From CAVTWH01 sp963850915 (GTDB lineage: Bacteria > Actinomycetota > Actinomycetes > Mycobacteriales > Micromonosporaceae): a DNA stretch of 64,000 nt. Below the pieces are notes generated by a model, which was not told where the DNA came from, did no database searches, and saw only the letters and a program-made list of their open reading frames with translations. This document shows positions 51,187 through 58,782 of this stretch, piece by piece. Position 1 is the stretch's first letter. Every line of letters starts with the position of its first letter. Made by a program: the position numbers and the translations under genes. The stretch lies in NCBI GenBank assembly GCA_963850915.1, contig CAWKND010000004.1, forward strand, positions 868,001 to 932,000. Direction: 5' to 3'.

Positions 51187-51220
51187 GGCGAGGGAGCGGG
51201 TGTGAGCCCGCTCCCTCGCC
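51187..51220 (+). terminator. Strong terminator hairpin after nrdJ
   Basis: GGCGAGGGAGCGGG (51187-51200) and CCCGCTCCCTCGCC (51207-51220) form a perfect 14-bp stem with a 6-nt loop TGTGAG, 33 bp after the nrdJ stop. Confidence 0.85.
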
Positions 51221-51240
51221 GTATCGGTCACCTGCTGCGA

Positions 51241-51263
51241 GTCAAGTACGTTGAGTACTTGAC
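51241..51263. promoter_or_regulatory. Perfect 9-bp inverted repeat upstream of the toxin-antitoxin pair
   Basis: GTCAAGTAC (51241-51249), spacer GTTGA, GTACTTGAC (51255-51263). It lies 53 bp before the antitoxin start and overlaps a possible TTGACG -35 element; this is the expected place for an antitoxin autoregulation site. Confidence 0.65.
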
Positions 51264-51315
51264 GTACGTGGCCGCTCTCAGGCACGCTTGACGGGACAAA
51301 GCCGAGGGGTGGCCG

Positions 51316-51732
51316 ATGACGATCACGCACTACGACAGCTATACCGACGCCCGCGCACATCTCAAAGATCTTCTCGATGCTGCCGAGCGGGGACGGGTCG
51401 CCACGGTTCGCCGAGACACCGCGACCACGGCCGTCGTAGAGGTCGAACGCCTCCGTTCAACGCTGGCATCGTTGAGTCCGTCGCGGGCTCAGGTCGTCGC
51501 GGAGAACGACGGCTGGTCGGTCTTCATCCCCGGCCTGCCCGTAGCGGCGGACGGCGCGACCTTCGAGGAAGCGGTCACCGAAATGGTGGATGCGCTGCGC
51601 GAGTACGCCGATGACTGGCAGGAGCGCCTGCTGGAGGTACCCAACCATCGGGGCAACTGGGCGCTGGTACAGCTGATCAGCCTCAGCGACGATGGCCAGC
51701 TGCGGGACTGGCTGGTGGGTTCCGGCGCGTGA
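51316..51732 (+). CDS. Antitoxin: Phd/YefM-like N-terminus with HicB-like C-terminus
   Basis: 138 residues. Residues 1-55 (MTITHYDSYTDARAHLKDLL, DAAERGRVATVRRDTATTAV) match Phd/YefM-type antitoxin DNA-binding domains. Residues 62-110 (ENDGWSVFIPGLPVAADGAT, FEEAVTEMVDALREYADDWQ) resemble the HicB partial-RNase-H fold. It overlaps the next gene by 4 bp (GTGA). ATG 51316 fits. An inverted repeat upstream supports autoregulation. The hybrid architecture is read by eye; alternatively the C-terminus may be a dedicated toxin-binding domain of its own family. Confidence 0.78.
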   Translation: MTITHYDSYTDARAHLKDLLDAAERGRVATVRRDTATTAVVEVERLRSTLASLSPSRAQVVAENDGWSVFIPGLPVAADGATFEEAVTEMVDALREYADDWQERLLEVPNHRGNWALVQLISLSDDGQLRDWLVGSGA

Positions 51733-52163
51733 CGACCTGGCCACAACCGACCCGTCAGGATCACGAGAAGTTCTGCACCGTTGAGGGGTGGACACGGGTA
51801 CGTGATGCGCGCGGGCGTACCGGGACACACCACGTCACTTACGAACTGAGCCTGCCCGACGGCCGCGTACTTCGGACCAGGATCGCCCATCCGGTCGACC
51901 GGAGTACCTATGGATCGGCTCTGTGGGGCCATATTCTCCGCGACCAGCTCGGAGTCTCGGAAGACGAGTTCTGGGCATCTGTGAAGGACGGCCGTAAACC
52001 CGGCCGAGGGGTACCGCAGCCATCCGCCCACACGCTCCCCGCCGACCTTGTCCATCTCCTGCTAACCCGCGTCGGTCTGGAGGAGTCCGAGGTCGCGGCG
52101 ATGAGCAAGGCCGATGCGGTGGAGCGCCTGAACCGACACTGGACCCAAGCCGTGGATCCCTAG
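51729..52163 (+). CDS. HicA-like toxin (cytotoxic translational repressor family)
   Basis: 144 residues. The centre RDARGRTGTHHVTYELSLPD-type segment (G-x-x-G-T-H-H followed by two strands) recalls the HicA G-S-H active-site loop on a dsRBD-like fold, after a FCTVEGWTRVRD start. The last 50 residues (LPADLVHLLLTRVGLEESEV) form a helical extension absent from minimal HicA. Paired with and overlapping the antitoxin gene. RNA-cleaving or translation-blocking activity is inferred from homologous annotations, not shown. No mobile element flanks it. Confidence 0.72.
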   Translation: MTTWPQPTRQDHEKFCTVEGWTRVRDARGRTGTHHVTYELSLPDGRVLRTRIAHPVDRSTYGSALWGHILRDQLGVSEDEFWASVKDGRKPGRGVPQPSAHTLPADLVHLLLTRVGLEESEVAAMSKADAVERLNRHWTQAVDP

Positions 52164-52171
52164 CAGCGGCG

Positions 52172-52621
52172 TTACCGGGTACGGCCTTCGCGGAGCTGTG
52201 CGAGGGTCTTCTCCAGCCGGGCGGTACGAGTCGCTGGCTTCTTCGCTGCCTCGATAGCCTCGGTGAGCTGGCGCTTGTTGGTGTACGAGAGGCCCTCGAA
52301 GAACGCACTTGCCACCGGATCGGCAGCCAGGGCCGCAGCCAGGTCGGCCGGCACCGTGACCTCACGGGGCGCCGAGTCGACTTCGATGTCCACGGTCACC
52401 TGTTCGCCGGCCGCCACGCCGGCACCGGACCTGTTCTCCGCGCTCAACGGCAGCATGTACGCGCCGTTGTAGGGGGCCACTGTGGTGCGGTAGGCGTACC
52501 CGTTGATGGTGACGGTGACCGCCACCCGCTTGCCGCCGCCGAGGCTCGCGACGACCTCCTCGGGCACCGGCAGTCCGGTGGCGGTCTTGCCGGCGAGCAG
52601 AACCGTGGTCTGGAAACGCAT
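52172..52621 (-). CDS. YdeI/DUF1905 family protein
   Basis: 149 residues: a DUF1905 beta-barrel (MRFQTTVLLAGKTATGLPVP, GGKRVAVTVTINGYAYRTTV) followed by the YdeI-type helical tail (LAADPVASAFFEGLSYTNKR, QLTEAIEAAKKPATRTARLE). Function unclear; related proteins are described as OmpD-associated or antimicrobial-peptide tolerance factors. ATG 52621. It converges with the toxin gene 8 bp away and is downstream of the oligopeptidase gene on the same strand. Confidence 0.85.
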   Translation of the reverse strand: MRFQTTVLLAGKTATGLPVPEEVVASLGGGKRVAVTVTINGYAYRTTVAPYNGAYMLPLSAENRSGAGVAAGEQVTVDIEVDSAPREVTVPADLAAALAADPVASAFFEGLSYTNKRQLTEAIEAAKKPATRTARLEKTLAQLREGRTR

Positions 52622-52693
52622 ACCCCGCAGTCTGCCCTGCGGCCGCGTCCCGGGGGAGGGTCGGCGCGCGCGTGCGCGCCGACCCCGAGCCCG

Positions 52694-54808
52694 CTAACCC
52701 AACCGGCTCCACAGGAACTCGAAGAGCAGTGCCCAGCGGAACGCCTGCTGGGCGTTGTCGGCGGCGCCGCCGTGGCCGCCCTCGATGTTCTCGTAGTACC
52801 GCACGTCGTGGCCCTGCTCCAGCATCCGGGCGACCATCTTGCGGGCGTGGCCGGGGTGTACCCGGTCGTCGCGGGTGGAAGTGGCGAGCAGGACCGGCGG
52901 GTACGACTGTCCACTGTGGACGTTGTGGTACGGCGAGTACGCCGACAGGAACTCCCAGTCGCCGGGCTCGTCCGGGTCGCCGTACTCGGCCACCCAGGAG
53001 GAGCCGGCCAGCAGCAGGTGGTACCGGCGCATGTCGAGCAGGGGTACCTGGCTGACCACGGCACCGAACAGCTCCGGGTACCTGGTCAGCATCACCCCGG
53101 CGAGCAGCCCGCCGTTGCTGCGCCCCTCGACGCCCAGGTGCGCCGGCGAGTCCACGATGCCCCGGGTCACCAGGTCGCGGGCGACGGCAGCCATGTCCTC
53201 GTACGCCCGGGGCCGCTTCTCGCGCATCGCCGCGTGGTGCCACGCCGGGCCGAACTCGCCGCCACCGCGGATGTTGGCCAGCACGTACCGGCCGCCGCGC
53301 ACCAGCCAGCCGAGCCCGAGGATCTTGTCGTAGTGCGGAAGCCGGGCGATCTCGAAGCCGCCGTACCCGGAGAGCAGGGTCGGCCCGGCCGCGTCCGGGT
53401 ACCCGACCACGAAGTACGGCACCCGGGTGCCATCCTCCGAGGTCGCGAAGTGTTGCTGTACCTGGATTCCGGCGGTGTCGAAGAAGGCCGGCTCCTGGCG
53501 CAGCAGCTCCAGCGGCGCACCCGGGCGGCCGTACACCAGCCGGGTCGGCAGCGTGAAGCCGTCCTCGGTCAGCAGGAACTCGTCGTTGGTGTACCGATCG
53601 GTGTCCCACACGCCGACCGTGGTCAGCCCGGGCTCGCCGTCGCCGACCGGCTCCCGCCCCCAGGCCGCCCCGGCGCTGGCCGGCGGGCGGGGCGGGGAGA
53701 GGAACTCGATCTGGCTGCGTACGTCGACCAGGGTGGTCAGCAGCAGGTGGTTGCGGGTCCACCGGTAGTCGACCAGGGCGGTGTCGGGCGCCGGCGTGAA
53801 CAGCGGTTTGAGCTGCGCGCCGGTCGGGTCCTGGACGAACCAGTCGAACTCGGTGACCAGCAGGCTGCCGCCCGGGTAGGTGACGCCGCCGACGGTCCAG
53901 TCGGTACGCGGCCGGATCAGCAGCCAGTCACGGTGCGTCTCGATGTCGGCATCCAGCGGTACCGCGATCTTCGTCAGCCCAGGACCCCCACCAGCGAAGT
54001 CCCCACCGGCGAAGTCCGCACCGAGGGCGTCCTCGTCGAGGAGGAAGTGCTCGCCGGTGAAGAAGTCGGGGTGCCGGCTGACTATGGTGCGCGGCCGGGA
54101 GCCGGTGGCGTCGTGCCGGCCGACCACGAACACGTCGTCGGCGCGCCCCTCGAAGACGGTACGGGCGGCCGACAGCGGGGTACCGCGCTGCCAGACCTGG
54201 ACCAGCCGGGGGTACCCGGCCGGGGTCAGCGAGCCGGGTCCGATGTCGGTACCCACGAGAACCCGGTCCCGGTCGACCCAGCCGATCTCCGACTTGGCGG
54301 CCGGCAGGGTGAAGCCGTCGGCCACGAACTCCTTGGTGGTCAGGTCGAACTCGCGTACCACCTCGGCGTCCGAGCCGCCGGGGGAGAGGCTGACCAGTGC
54401 CCGGTCGTAGCTGGGGCGCAGCGGCGCGGCACCGTGCCACACCCAGCTCTCGCCCTCGGCCGCGCCCAGCGCGTCGATGTCCAGCAGCAGCTCCCACTCG
54501 GGATCCGGCTTGCGGAAGTCCTCCAGGGTGGTCCGCCGCCACAGGCCGCGCGGGTGCTCGGCGTCCTGCCAGAAGTTCTCCAGCCGGCCGCCGACCAGCT
54601 GCGGGTAGGCCACCTTCTCGGCCGAGTCCAGCACCTGCTTGATCTCGTCGCGGAACTGGGCGAACCGCTCACCCCGGGTCAATTCTTCGGCACTGGCAGC
54701 GTTGCGCTGCGCCACCCACTCCAGCGCGCTGCGCTCGCCGACCTGCTCCAGCCACTGGTACGGGTCCGCCAGGTTCGCCAACTCGTCGGTCGCCAACTCG
54801 TCGCTCAT
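52694..54808 (-). CDS. Prolyl oligopeptidase family serine peptidase (S9A)
   Basis: 704 residues. N-terminal segment DPYQWLEQVGERSALEWVAQ typical of S9A, a seven-bladed propeller region, and the alpha/beta-hydrolase domain with nucleophile Ser564 in VEGRSNGGLLAGVMLT, the Asp region STRDDRVHPGHARKMVARML and His in YYENIEGGHGGAADNAQQAF. It cleaves short proline-containing peptides in the cytoplasm; no signal peptide. ATG 54808 (MSDELATDELANLADPYQWL) is used, although the frame is open to 55003. A tandem ADFAGGDFAGGGPG stretch lies in the propeller. Confidence 0.93.
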   Translation of the reverse strand: MSDELATDELANLADPYQWLEQVGERSALEWVAQRNAASAEELTRGERFAQFRDEIKQVLDSAEKVAYPQLVGGRLENFWQDAEHPRGLWRRTTLEDFRKPDPEWELLLDIDALGAAEGESWVWHGAAPLRPSYDRALVSLSPGGSDAEVVREFDLTTKEFVADGFTLPAAKSEIGWVDRDRVLVGTDIGPGSLTPAGYPRLVQVWQRGTPLSAARTVFEGRADDVFVVGRHDATGSRPRTIVSRHPDFFTGEHFLLDEDALGADFAGGDFAGGGPGLTKIAVPLDADIETHRDWLLIRPRTDWTVGGVTYPGGSLLVTEFDWFVQDPTGAQLKPLFTPAPDTALVDYRWTRNHLLLTTLVDVRSQIEFLSPPRPPASAGAAWGREPVGDGEPGLTTVGVWDTDRYTNDEFLLTEDGFTLPTRLVYGRPGAPLELLRQEPAFFDTAGIQVQQHFATSEDGTRVPYFVVGYPDAAGPTLLSGYGGFEIARLPHYDKILGLGWLVRGGRYVLANIRGGGEFGPAWHHAAMREKRPRAYEDMAAVARDLVTRGIVDSPAHLGVEGRSNGGLLAGVMLTRYPELFGAVVSQVPLLDMRRYHLLLAGSSWVAEYGDPDEPGDWEFLSAYSPYHNVHSGQSYPPVLLATSTRDDRVHPGHARKMVARMLEQGHDVRYYENIEGGHGGAADNAQQAFRWALLFEFLWSRLG

Positions 54809-54956
54809 GCGCAACATCCTGCGGCGGGCGCCCGGAGCGCCGCCACCCGGGTCGGCCGGCCGGCGGCAATTGTGCCCGGATGAGCATTTCCCGTGGGTAC
54901 CGGATTGAAACGTTGCTCGCGTTGACGGTGCCGCGTGGCGCACCCAGGATGGTGCG

Positions 54957-55517
54957 ATGCGCGTGTTCCTGGAGACCGACCGGTTGATCCTGCGCCAGTT
55001 CACCGCCGACGACGTGGATCTCCTGGTCGACCTGGACAGCGACCCCGAGGTGATGTTCTACATCAACGGTGGCCGGCCCACGCCACGCGAGGAGCTGGAG
55101 CGTGAGTACATCCCGGCGTACCTCGACTACTACCGGCGGTACCCCGGCTACGGGTTCTGGGTGGCGGTGGAGAAGGCGACCGGCGACTTCCTCGGCTGGT
55201 TCCACTTCCGGCCGCCCGGCGATTCGCCCCCCGACGAGCCGGAGCTGGGCTACCGGCTGCGCCGCCCGGTATGGGGTCGGGGGTACGCCACGGAGGGGTC
55301 GAAAGCCTTGGTGGAGAAGGGTTTCCGGGAGCTGGGCAGTACCCGCGTGTGGGCTCAGACGATGGTGGTGAACTCGGCTTCCCGGCGGGTGATGGAGAAG
55401 TCCGGGCTGCGCGAGGTACGCATCTTCCACCAGGACTGGCCCGACCGGATCCCCGGCGACGAATTCGGCGACATCGAGTACGCGCTCACCCGCGCCGAAT
55501 GGGAGTCCAGCCGCTAG
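54957..55517 (+). CDS. GNAT-family N-acetyltransferase (RimJ/RimL-like)
   Basis: 186 residues. MRVFLETDRLILRQFTADDV is the RimJ/RimL start; ELGYRLRRPVWGRGYATEGS carries the acetyl-CoA-binding RGYATE motif, and ARRVMEKSGLREVRIFHQD-type C-terminus (SASRRVMEKSGLREV). Acceptor substrate unknown. ATG 54957. It is divergent from the oligopeptidase gene by 148 bp and ends 6 bp before the convergent MOSC gene. Confidence 0.88.
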   Translation: MRVFLETDRLILRQFTADDVDLLVDLDSDPEVMFYINGGRPTPREELEREYIPAYLDYYRRYPGYGFWVAVEKATGDFLGWFHFRPPGDSPPDEPELGYRLRRPVWGRGYATEGSKALVEKGFRELGSTRVWAQTMVVNSASRRVMEKSGLREVRIFHQDWPDRIPGDEFGDIEYALTRAEWESSR

Positions 55518-55523
55518 GCCCGG

Positions 55524-56069
55524 TCAGACCGGCTGGAGCGGGCGGTGGGGCAGCGCGGGGATTTCAACGGTGATCGGGTCGCCGGGGCGTACCACGCCGC
55601 CGGTGAGTACCACGCTCATGATGCCGGCCCGGCGGATCAGCTCGCCGCTCTCGTCCCGGCCGACCACCTCTTTCAGCATCCCGCCGGAGAAGTTGTCGAT
55701 CTGCAGGCACGGGTTGCGCAGCCCGGTCACCTCGACAACCGCGTCGGAGCCCAGTCGCAGCCGGGTACCGGTCGGCAACCCGAGCAGGTCGAGGCCGGCG
55801 GTCGTCACGTTCTCGCCGAGCTGCCCCGCCTCGATGGCGAAGCCCTTCGCGCGCAGCTCGTCGTGCAGCTCGGCGTGCATCAGGTGTACCTGCCGCAGGT
55901 TGGGCTGGCTCGGATCGCGCGCCATCCGCGAGCGGTGTTTGACCGTCACCCCGGCATGTACGTCGCTCTCCACGCCCAGGCCGGCGAGGAGCGTGATGGC
56001 GTCCCGGTTGGGCTTGCTGAAGCTGTAGACCGTGTTGCTGTTGACCGCAACCACCCGTGGCTGGCTCAT
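55524..56069 (-). CDS. MOSC domain-containing protein
   Basis: 181 residues forming a beta-barrel MOSC domain: RVVAVNSNTVYSFSKPNRDA, GVESDVHAGVTVKHRSRMAR, FAIEAGQLGENVTTAGLDLL and VTGLRNPCLQIDNFSGGMLK with the conserved Cys (G-L-R-N-P-C) used in MOSC-type molybdenum cofactor sulfur chemistry. No beta-barrel N-terminal domain, so a stand-alone MOSC like YiiM. YiiM-type MOSC proteins act on N-hydroxylated compounds; substrate here unknown. ATG 56069. Confidence 0.9.
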   Translation of the reverse strand: MSQPRVVAVNSNTVYSFSKPNRDAITLLAGLGVESDVHAGVTVKHRSRMARDPSQPNLRQVHLMHAELHDELRAKGFAIEAGQLGENVTTAGLDLLGLPTGTRLRLGSDAVVEVTGLRNPCLQIDNFSGGMLKEVVGRDESGELIRRAGIMSVVLTGGVVRPGDPITVEIPALPHRPLQPV

Positions 56070-56159
56070 GCGTCTACTGTTCCATGCCCCGTGCCGTGCC
56101 CGAGGCCCCGTTCAGCACGCCGTGTCGGGCCTCACCAAAGAGCCGGCTAACGTGGGCTG

Positions 56160-56417
56160 GTGCGGGACGAGTGGCGGAGCCGGCCGCATCCGGCGCGGCT
56201 GTCGCCCGCGAACCCAAGGTATGCCTCGATTCTGGCCGCGCACGAGCAGGCGCTGGCGGCCGGCGAGGCGCTCTACCGCGACCCGGAGTCGGGCCTGTAC
56301 GTGCTCACCGCCCGGTACCTGGCCGACCGGGGTACCTGCTGCTCCCGCGGCTGCCGGCACTGCCCCTATGTCGAGGACGAGGACGCGGACGCGGACCCAG
56401 ACGCAGCCGGGGGCTGA
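56160..56417 (+). CDS. DUF5522 family protein
   Basis: 85 residues: LSPANPRYASILAAHEQALA, GLYVLTARYLADRGTCCSRG, then CRHCPYVEDEDADADPDAAG. The Cys cluster C-C-S-R-G-C-R-H-C-P suggests a small metal-binding or iron-sulfur motif. The end is an acidic repeat from 6-bp units. GTG 56160 is used, with in-frame later starts possible. Its last 52 bp overlap the end of the convergent glxA-type gene. Function unknown. Confidence 0.8.
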   Translation: MRDEWRSRPHPARLSPANPRYASILAAHEQALAAGEALYRDPESGLYVLTARYLADRGTCCSRGCRHCPYVEDEDADADPDAAGG

Positions 56418-57373
56418 GCGCGCAGGCGGAAGGCGCGCCGGTACGCGGCCGGCGAGACGCCCACCACGGCGTGCAGGTGCTGGCGCAGCGAGACGGCGGT
56501 GCCGAAGCCGGCCCGGCTGGCCACCGCGTCGACCGTCAGATCGGTGCCCTCCAGCAGCCGGCGGGCGTGCTCCACGCGCTGCCCGAGCAGCCAGCGGCCG
56601 GGGGACAGGCCGGTCTCCTCGCGGAACCGGCGGGTGAAGGTACGCACGCTCATCCGGGCGTGCTCCGCCATGTCGGCGAGCTCGATCGGGTGCTCCAGCC
56701 GGTCGAGTACCCAGGCGCGGGCGCCGGCCGTGCTTGCCTCGCCGACCGGCGGTACCGGCCGCTCGATGAACTGTGACTGGCCGCCGTCACGCCAGGCCGG
56801 GACGACCGCGCGGCGGGCCGCCCGGTTGGCCACCTCGCTGCCGTGATCCCGGCGCACCACGTGCAGGCACAGGTCGAGACCGGCGGCGACCCCGGCCGAG
56901 GTGAGCACCTGGCCGTCGTCGACGAACAGCACGTCGGCGTCAAGATCAACCTGGGGGTACCGGTGGCGGAAGGCGTCCGCGTAGGCCCAGTGGGTGGTGG
57001 CCGGCCGGCCGTCGAGCAGCCCCGCCTCGGCGAGCACGAAGGAGCCGGTGCAGATGGACATGATCCGGGTACCCCGGGCAGCGGCGGCGCGCAGTGCCTC
57101 GAGTACCGGCTCGGGCGTGGGCGGGCGCAGGTGCGGCTCGGCGACGCCCGGCACGATCACCGTGTCAGCGGTCGCGAGCAGACTGAGGTCGTGCTCGGGG
57201 AGTACGGCGAAGCCACCGGAGGTACGCACCGGGCCACCGTCGGGGGTGGCCACCCGTACCCGGTAGTGGCGCTGCTTTTCGGGGCCGACGGCGGCGTGGA
57301 ACACCTGGGTGGGTACCCCCAGGTCAAGCGTCACCACCCCGTCGAGCGCGAGTACCGCGACCTCGTGCAACAT
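56366..57373 (-). CDS. GlxA-type regulator: DJ-1/PfpI domain plus AraC helix-turn-helix
   Basis: 335 residues. Residues 1-185 are a DJ-1/PfpI-like amidotransferase domain (TVIVPGVAEPHLRPPTPEPV, IMSICTGSFVLAEAGLLDGR with the nucleophile-elbow Cys in S-I-C-T-G). Residues 225-320 are an AraC HTH (LADMAEHARMSVRTFTRRFR, LTVDAVASRAGFGTAVSLRQ). ATG 57373. It lies divergent from the MFS gene with a 7-bp dyad in the 70-bp gap, so that transporter is the likely target. The stop sits within the convergent DUF5522 gene. Confidence 0.9.
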   Translation of the reverse strand: MLHEVAVLALDGVVTLDLGVPTQVFHAAVGPEKQRHYRVRVATPDGGPVRTSGGFAVLPEHDLSLLATADTVIVPGVAEPHLRPPTPEPVLEALRAAAARGTRIMSICTGSFVLAEAGLLDGRPATTHWAYADAFRHRYPQVDLDADVLFVDDGQVLTSAGVAAGLDLCLHVVRRDHGSEVANRAARRAVVPAWRDGGQSQFIERPVPPVGEASTAGARAWVLDRLEHPIELADMAEHARMSVRTFTRRFREETGLSPGRWLLGQRVEHARRLLEGTDLTVDAVASRAGFGTAVSLRQHLHAVVGVSPAAYRRAFRLRAQPPAASGSASASSSST

Positions 57374-57390
57374 GGCTCGATTCTTTCATA

Positions 57391-57410
57391 TAGTGGCGCT
57401 CCGGCCACTA
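57391..57410. promoter_or_regulatory. Inverted repeat in the glxA/MFS divergent promoter
   Basis: TAGTGGC (57391-57397), spacer GCTCCG, GCCACTA (57404-57410); perfect 7-bp arms, centred between the two divergent starts. Candidate operator for the GlxA/AraC-type regulator. Confidence 0.55.
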
Positions 57411-57443
57411 CTCACCGGCGCACAGGTTCGGGAGGATGATCCG

Positions 57444-58748
57444 GTGACCGAGCTGCAGACCGCGCCCACCCCCCGTACCGCCCGCATCCACCGGGCCTGG
57501 ATCGTGGCCGCCGTGGCCTTCGTGGCCACCATCGGGGCGGCCGGCTTCCGGGCAACGCCCGGCGTCTTCATCACCCCGCTGCACGACGAGTTCGGCTGGT
57601 CCACCGGCACCATCTCGGCGGCCGTGTCGGTGAACCTGATCCTCTTCGGGCTCACCGCGCCGTTCGCGGCGGCGCTGATGGAGCGGTTCGGCATGCGCCG
57701 GGTGGTGGCCGCCGCGCTGCTGCTGGTCGCCGTCGGTAGTGGCCTGACCATCTTCATGACGCAGAGCTGGCAGCTGATCCTGTGCTGGGGGGTTCTGGTC
57801 GGGCTGGGTACCGGCTCGATGGCGCTGGTCTTCGTGGCGACCGTGACCAACCGCTGGTTCGTCAAGCACCGTGGCGTGGTCACCGGCGTACTGACGGCCG
57901 GTGGCGCGGCCGGGCAGCTGATCTTCCTGCCGGTACTGGCCACGCTGGTCGCCCACCACGGCTGGCGCACCGCCGCGCTGCTGGTCTCGGCGTGCGCGCT
58001 GGCGGTCGTACCCCTGGTGGTGTTCCTGCTCCGCGACCACCCGGCCGACGTCGGGCTGACCGCCTACGGCGCCGGCCCGGACGACGTACCCGCCACGCAG
58101 GGCAACAAGGGCGCGGCCCGGCGCGCGGTGAGCGTACTGCGCACCGCGTCGAAGCAGCGCACCTTCTGGTTCCTGGTCGGCGGCTTCGCGATCTGCGGCG
58201 CCTCCACCAACGGGCTGATCGGCACCCACTTCATCCCGGCCGCGCACGACCACGGGCTGCCCGAGACCACCGCGGCCGGCCTGCTGGCCCTGGTCGGCAT
58301 CTTCGACATCGTCGGTACCATCGCCTCCGGCTGGCTGACCGACAAGTACGACGCCCGGGTACTGCTCGGCGGCTACTACCTGCTGCGCGGGCTGTCCCTG
58401 CTGGTACTGCCGGCCCTGTTCGCCCAGTCGCTGCACCCGAGCATGCTGGTATTCGTCATCTTCTACGGGCTCGACTGGGTGTCGACGGTACCGCCGACCA
58501 TCGCCCTGTGCCGGCAACGGTTCGGGGCGGCCGGACCGGTCGTGTTCGGCTGGGTCTTCGCGGCGCACCAGCTCGGGGCGGCCGTCGCGGCCAGTGGCGC
58601 CGGCTTCATCCGGGACTCGACCGGCACCTACAGCCTGGCCTTCTACGTGGCCGGTGGGCTGTGCCTGCTGGCGGCACTGCTGTCGCTGTGGGTACCCAGC
58701 GCGCTCGGCCGTCCCCGGCTGCGCCTGCGCATCCCCGCCGAGGTCTGA
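57444..58748 (+). CDS. MFS transporter (OFA/monocarboxylate-like)
   Basis: 434 residues with 12 hydrophobic segments in two halves around a charged central loop (GAGPDDVPATQGNKGAARRA). MFS hallmarks include ERFGMRRVVAAALLLVAVG between TM2 and TM3 and SGWLTDKYDARVLLGGYYLL between TM8 and TM9. The N-terminal HRAWIVAAVAFVATIGAAGF resembles the OFA/monocarboxylate porter group. GTG 57444 follows GGAGG by 8 bp and is preferred to upstream in-frame codons. Divergent from a GlxA-type regulator. Substrate unknown. Confidence 0.88.
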   Translation: MTELQTAPTPRTARIHRAWIVAAVAFVATIGAAGFRATPGVFITPLHDEFGWSTGTISAAVSVNLILFGLTAPFAAALMERFGMRRVVAAALLLVAVGSGLTIFMTQSWQLILCWGVLVGLGTGSMALVFVATVTNRWFVKHRGVVTGVLTAGGAAGQLIFLPVLATLVAHHGWRTAALLVSACALAVVPLVVFLLRDHPADVGLTAYGAGPDDVPATQGNKGAARRAVSVLRTASKQRTFWFLVGGFAICGASTNGLIGTHFIPAAHDHGLPETTAAGLLALVGIFDIVGTIASGWLTDKYDARVLLGGYYLLRGLSLLVLPALFAQSLHPSMLVFVIFYGLDWVSTVPPTIALCRQRFGAAGPVVFGWVFAAHQLGAAVAASGAGFIRDSTGTYSLAFYVAGGLCLLAALLSLWVPSALGRPRLRLRIPAEV

Positions 58749-58782
58749 CGGGGGCCTTTTCGAGCGGGGCTAGCGTGGGCCG

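Noticed and set aside
52772..54883. 703-residue plus-strand open frame opposite the prolyl oligopeptidase gene
   Set aside because: The minus-strand S9A peptidase has the full catalytic triad regions and conserved length.
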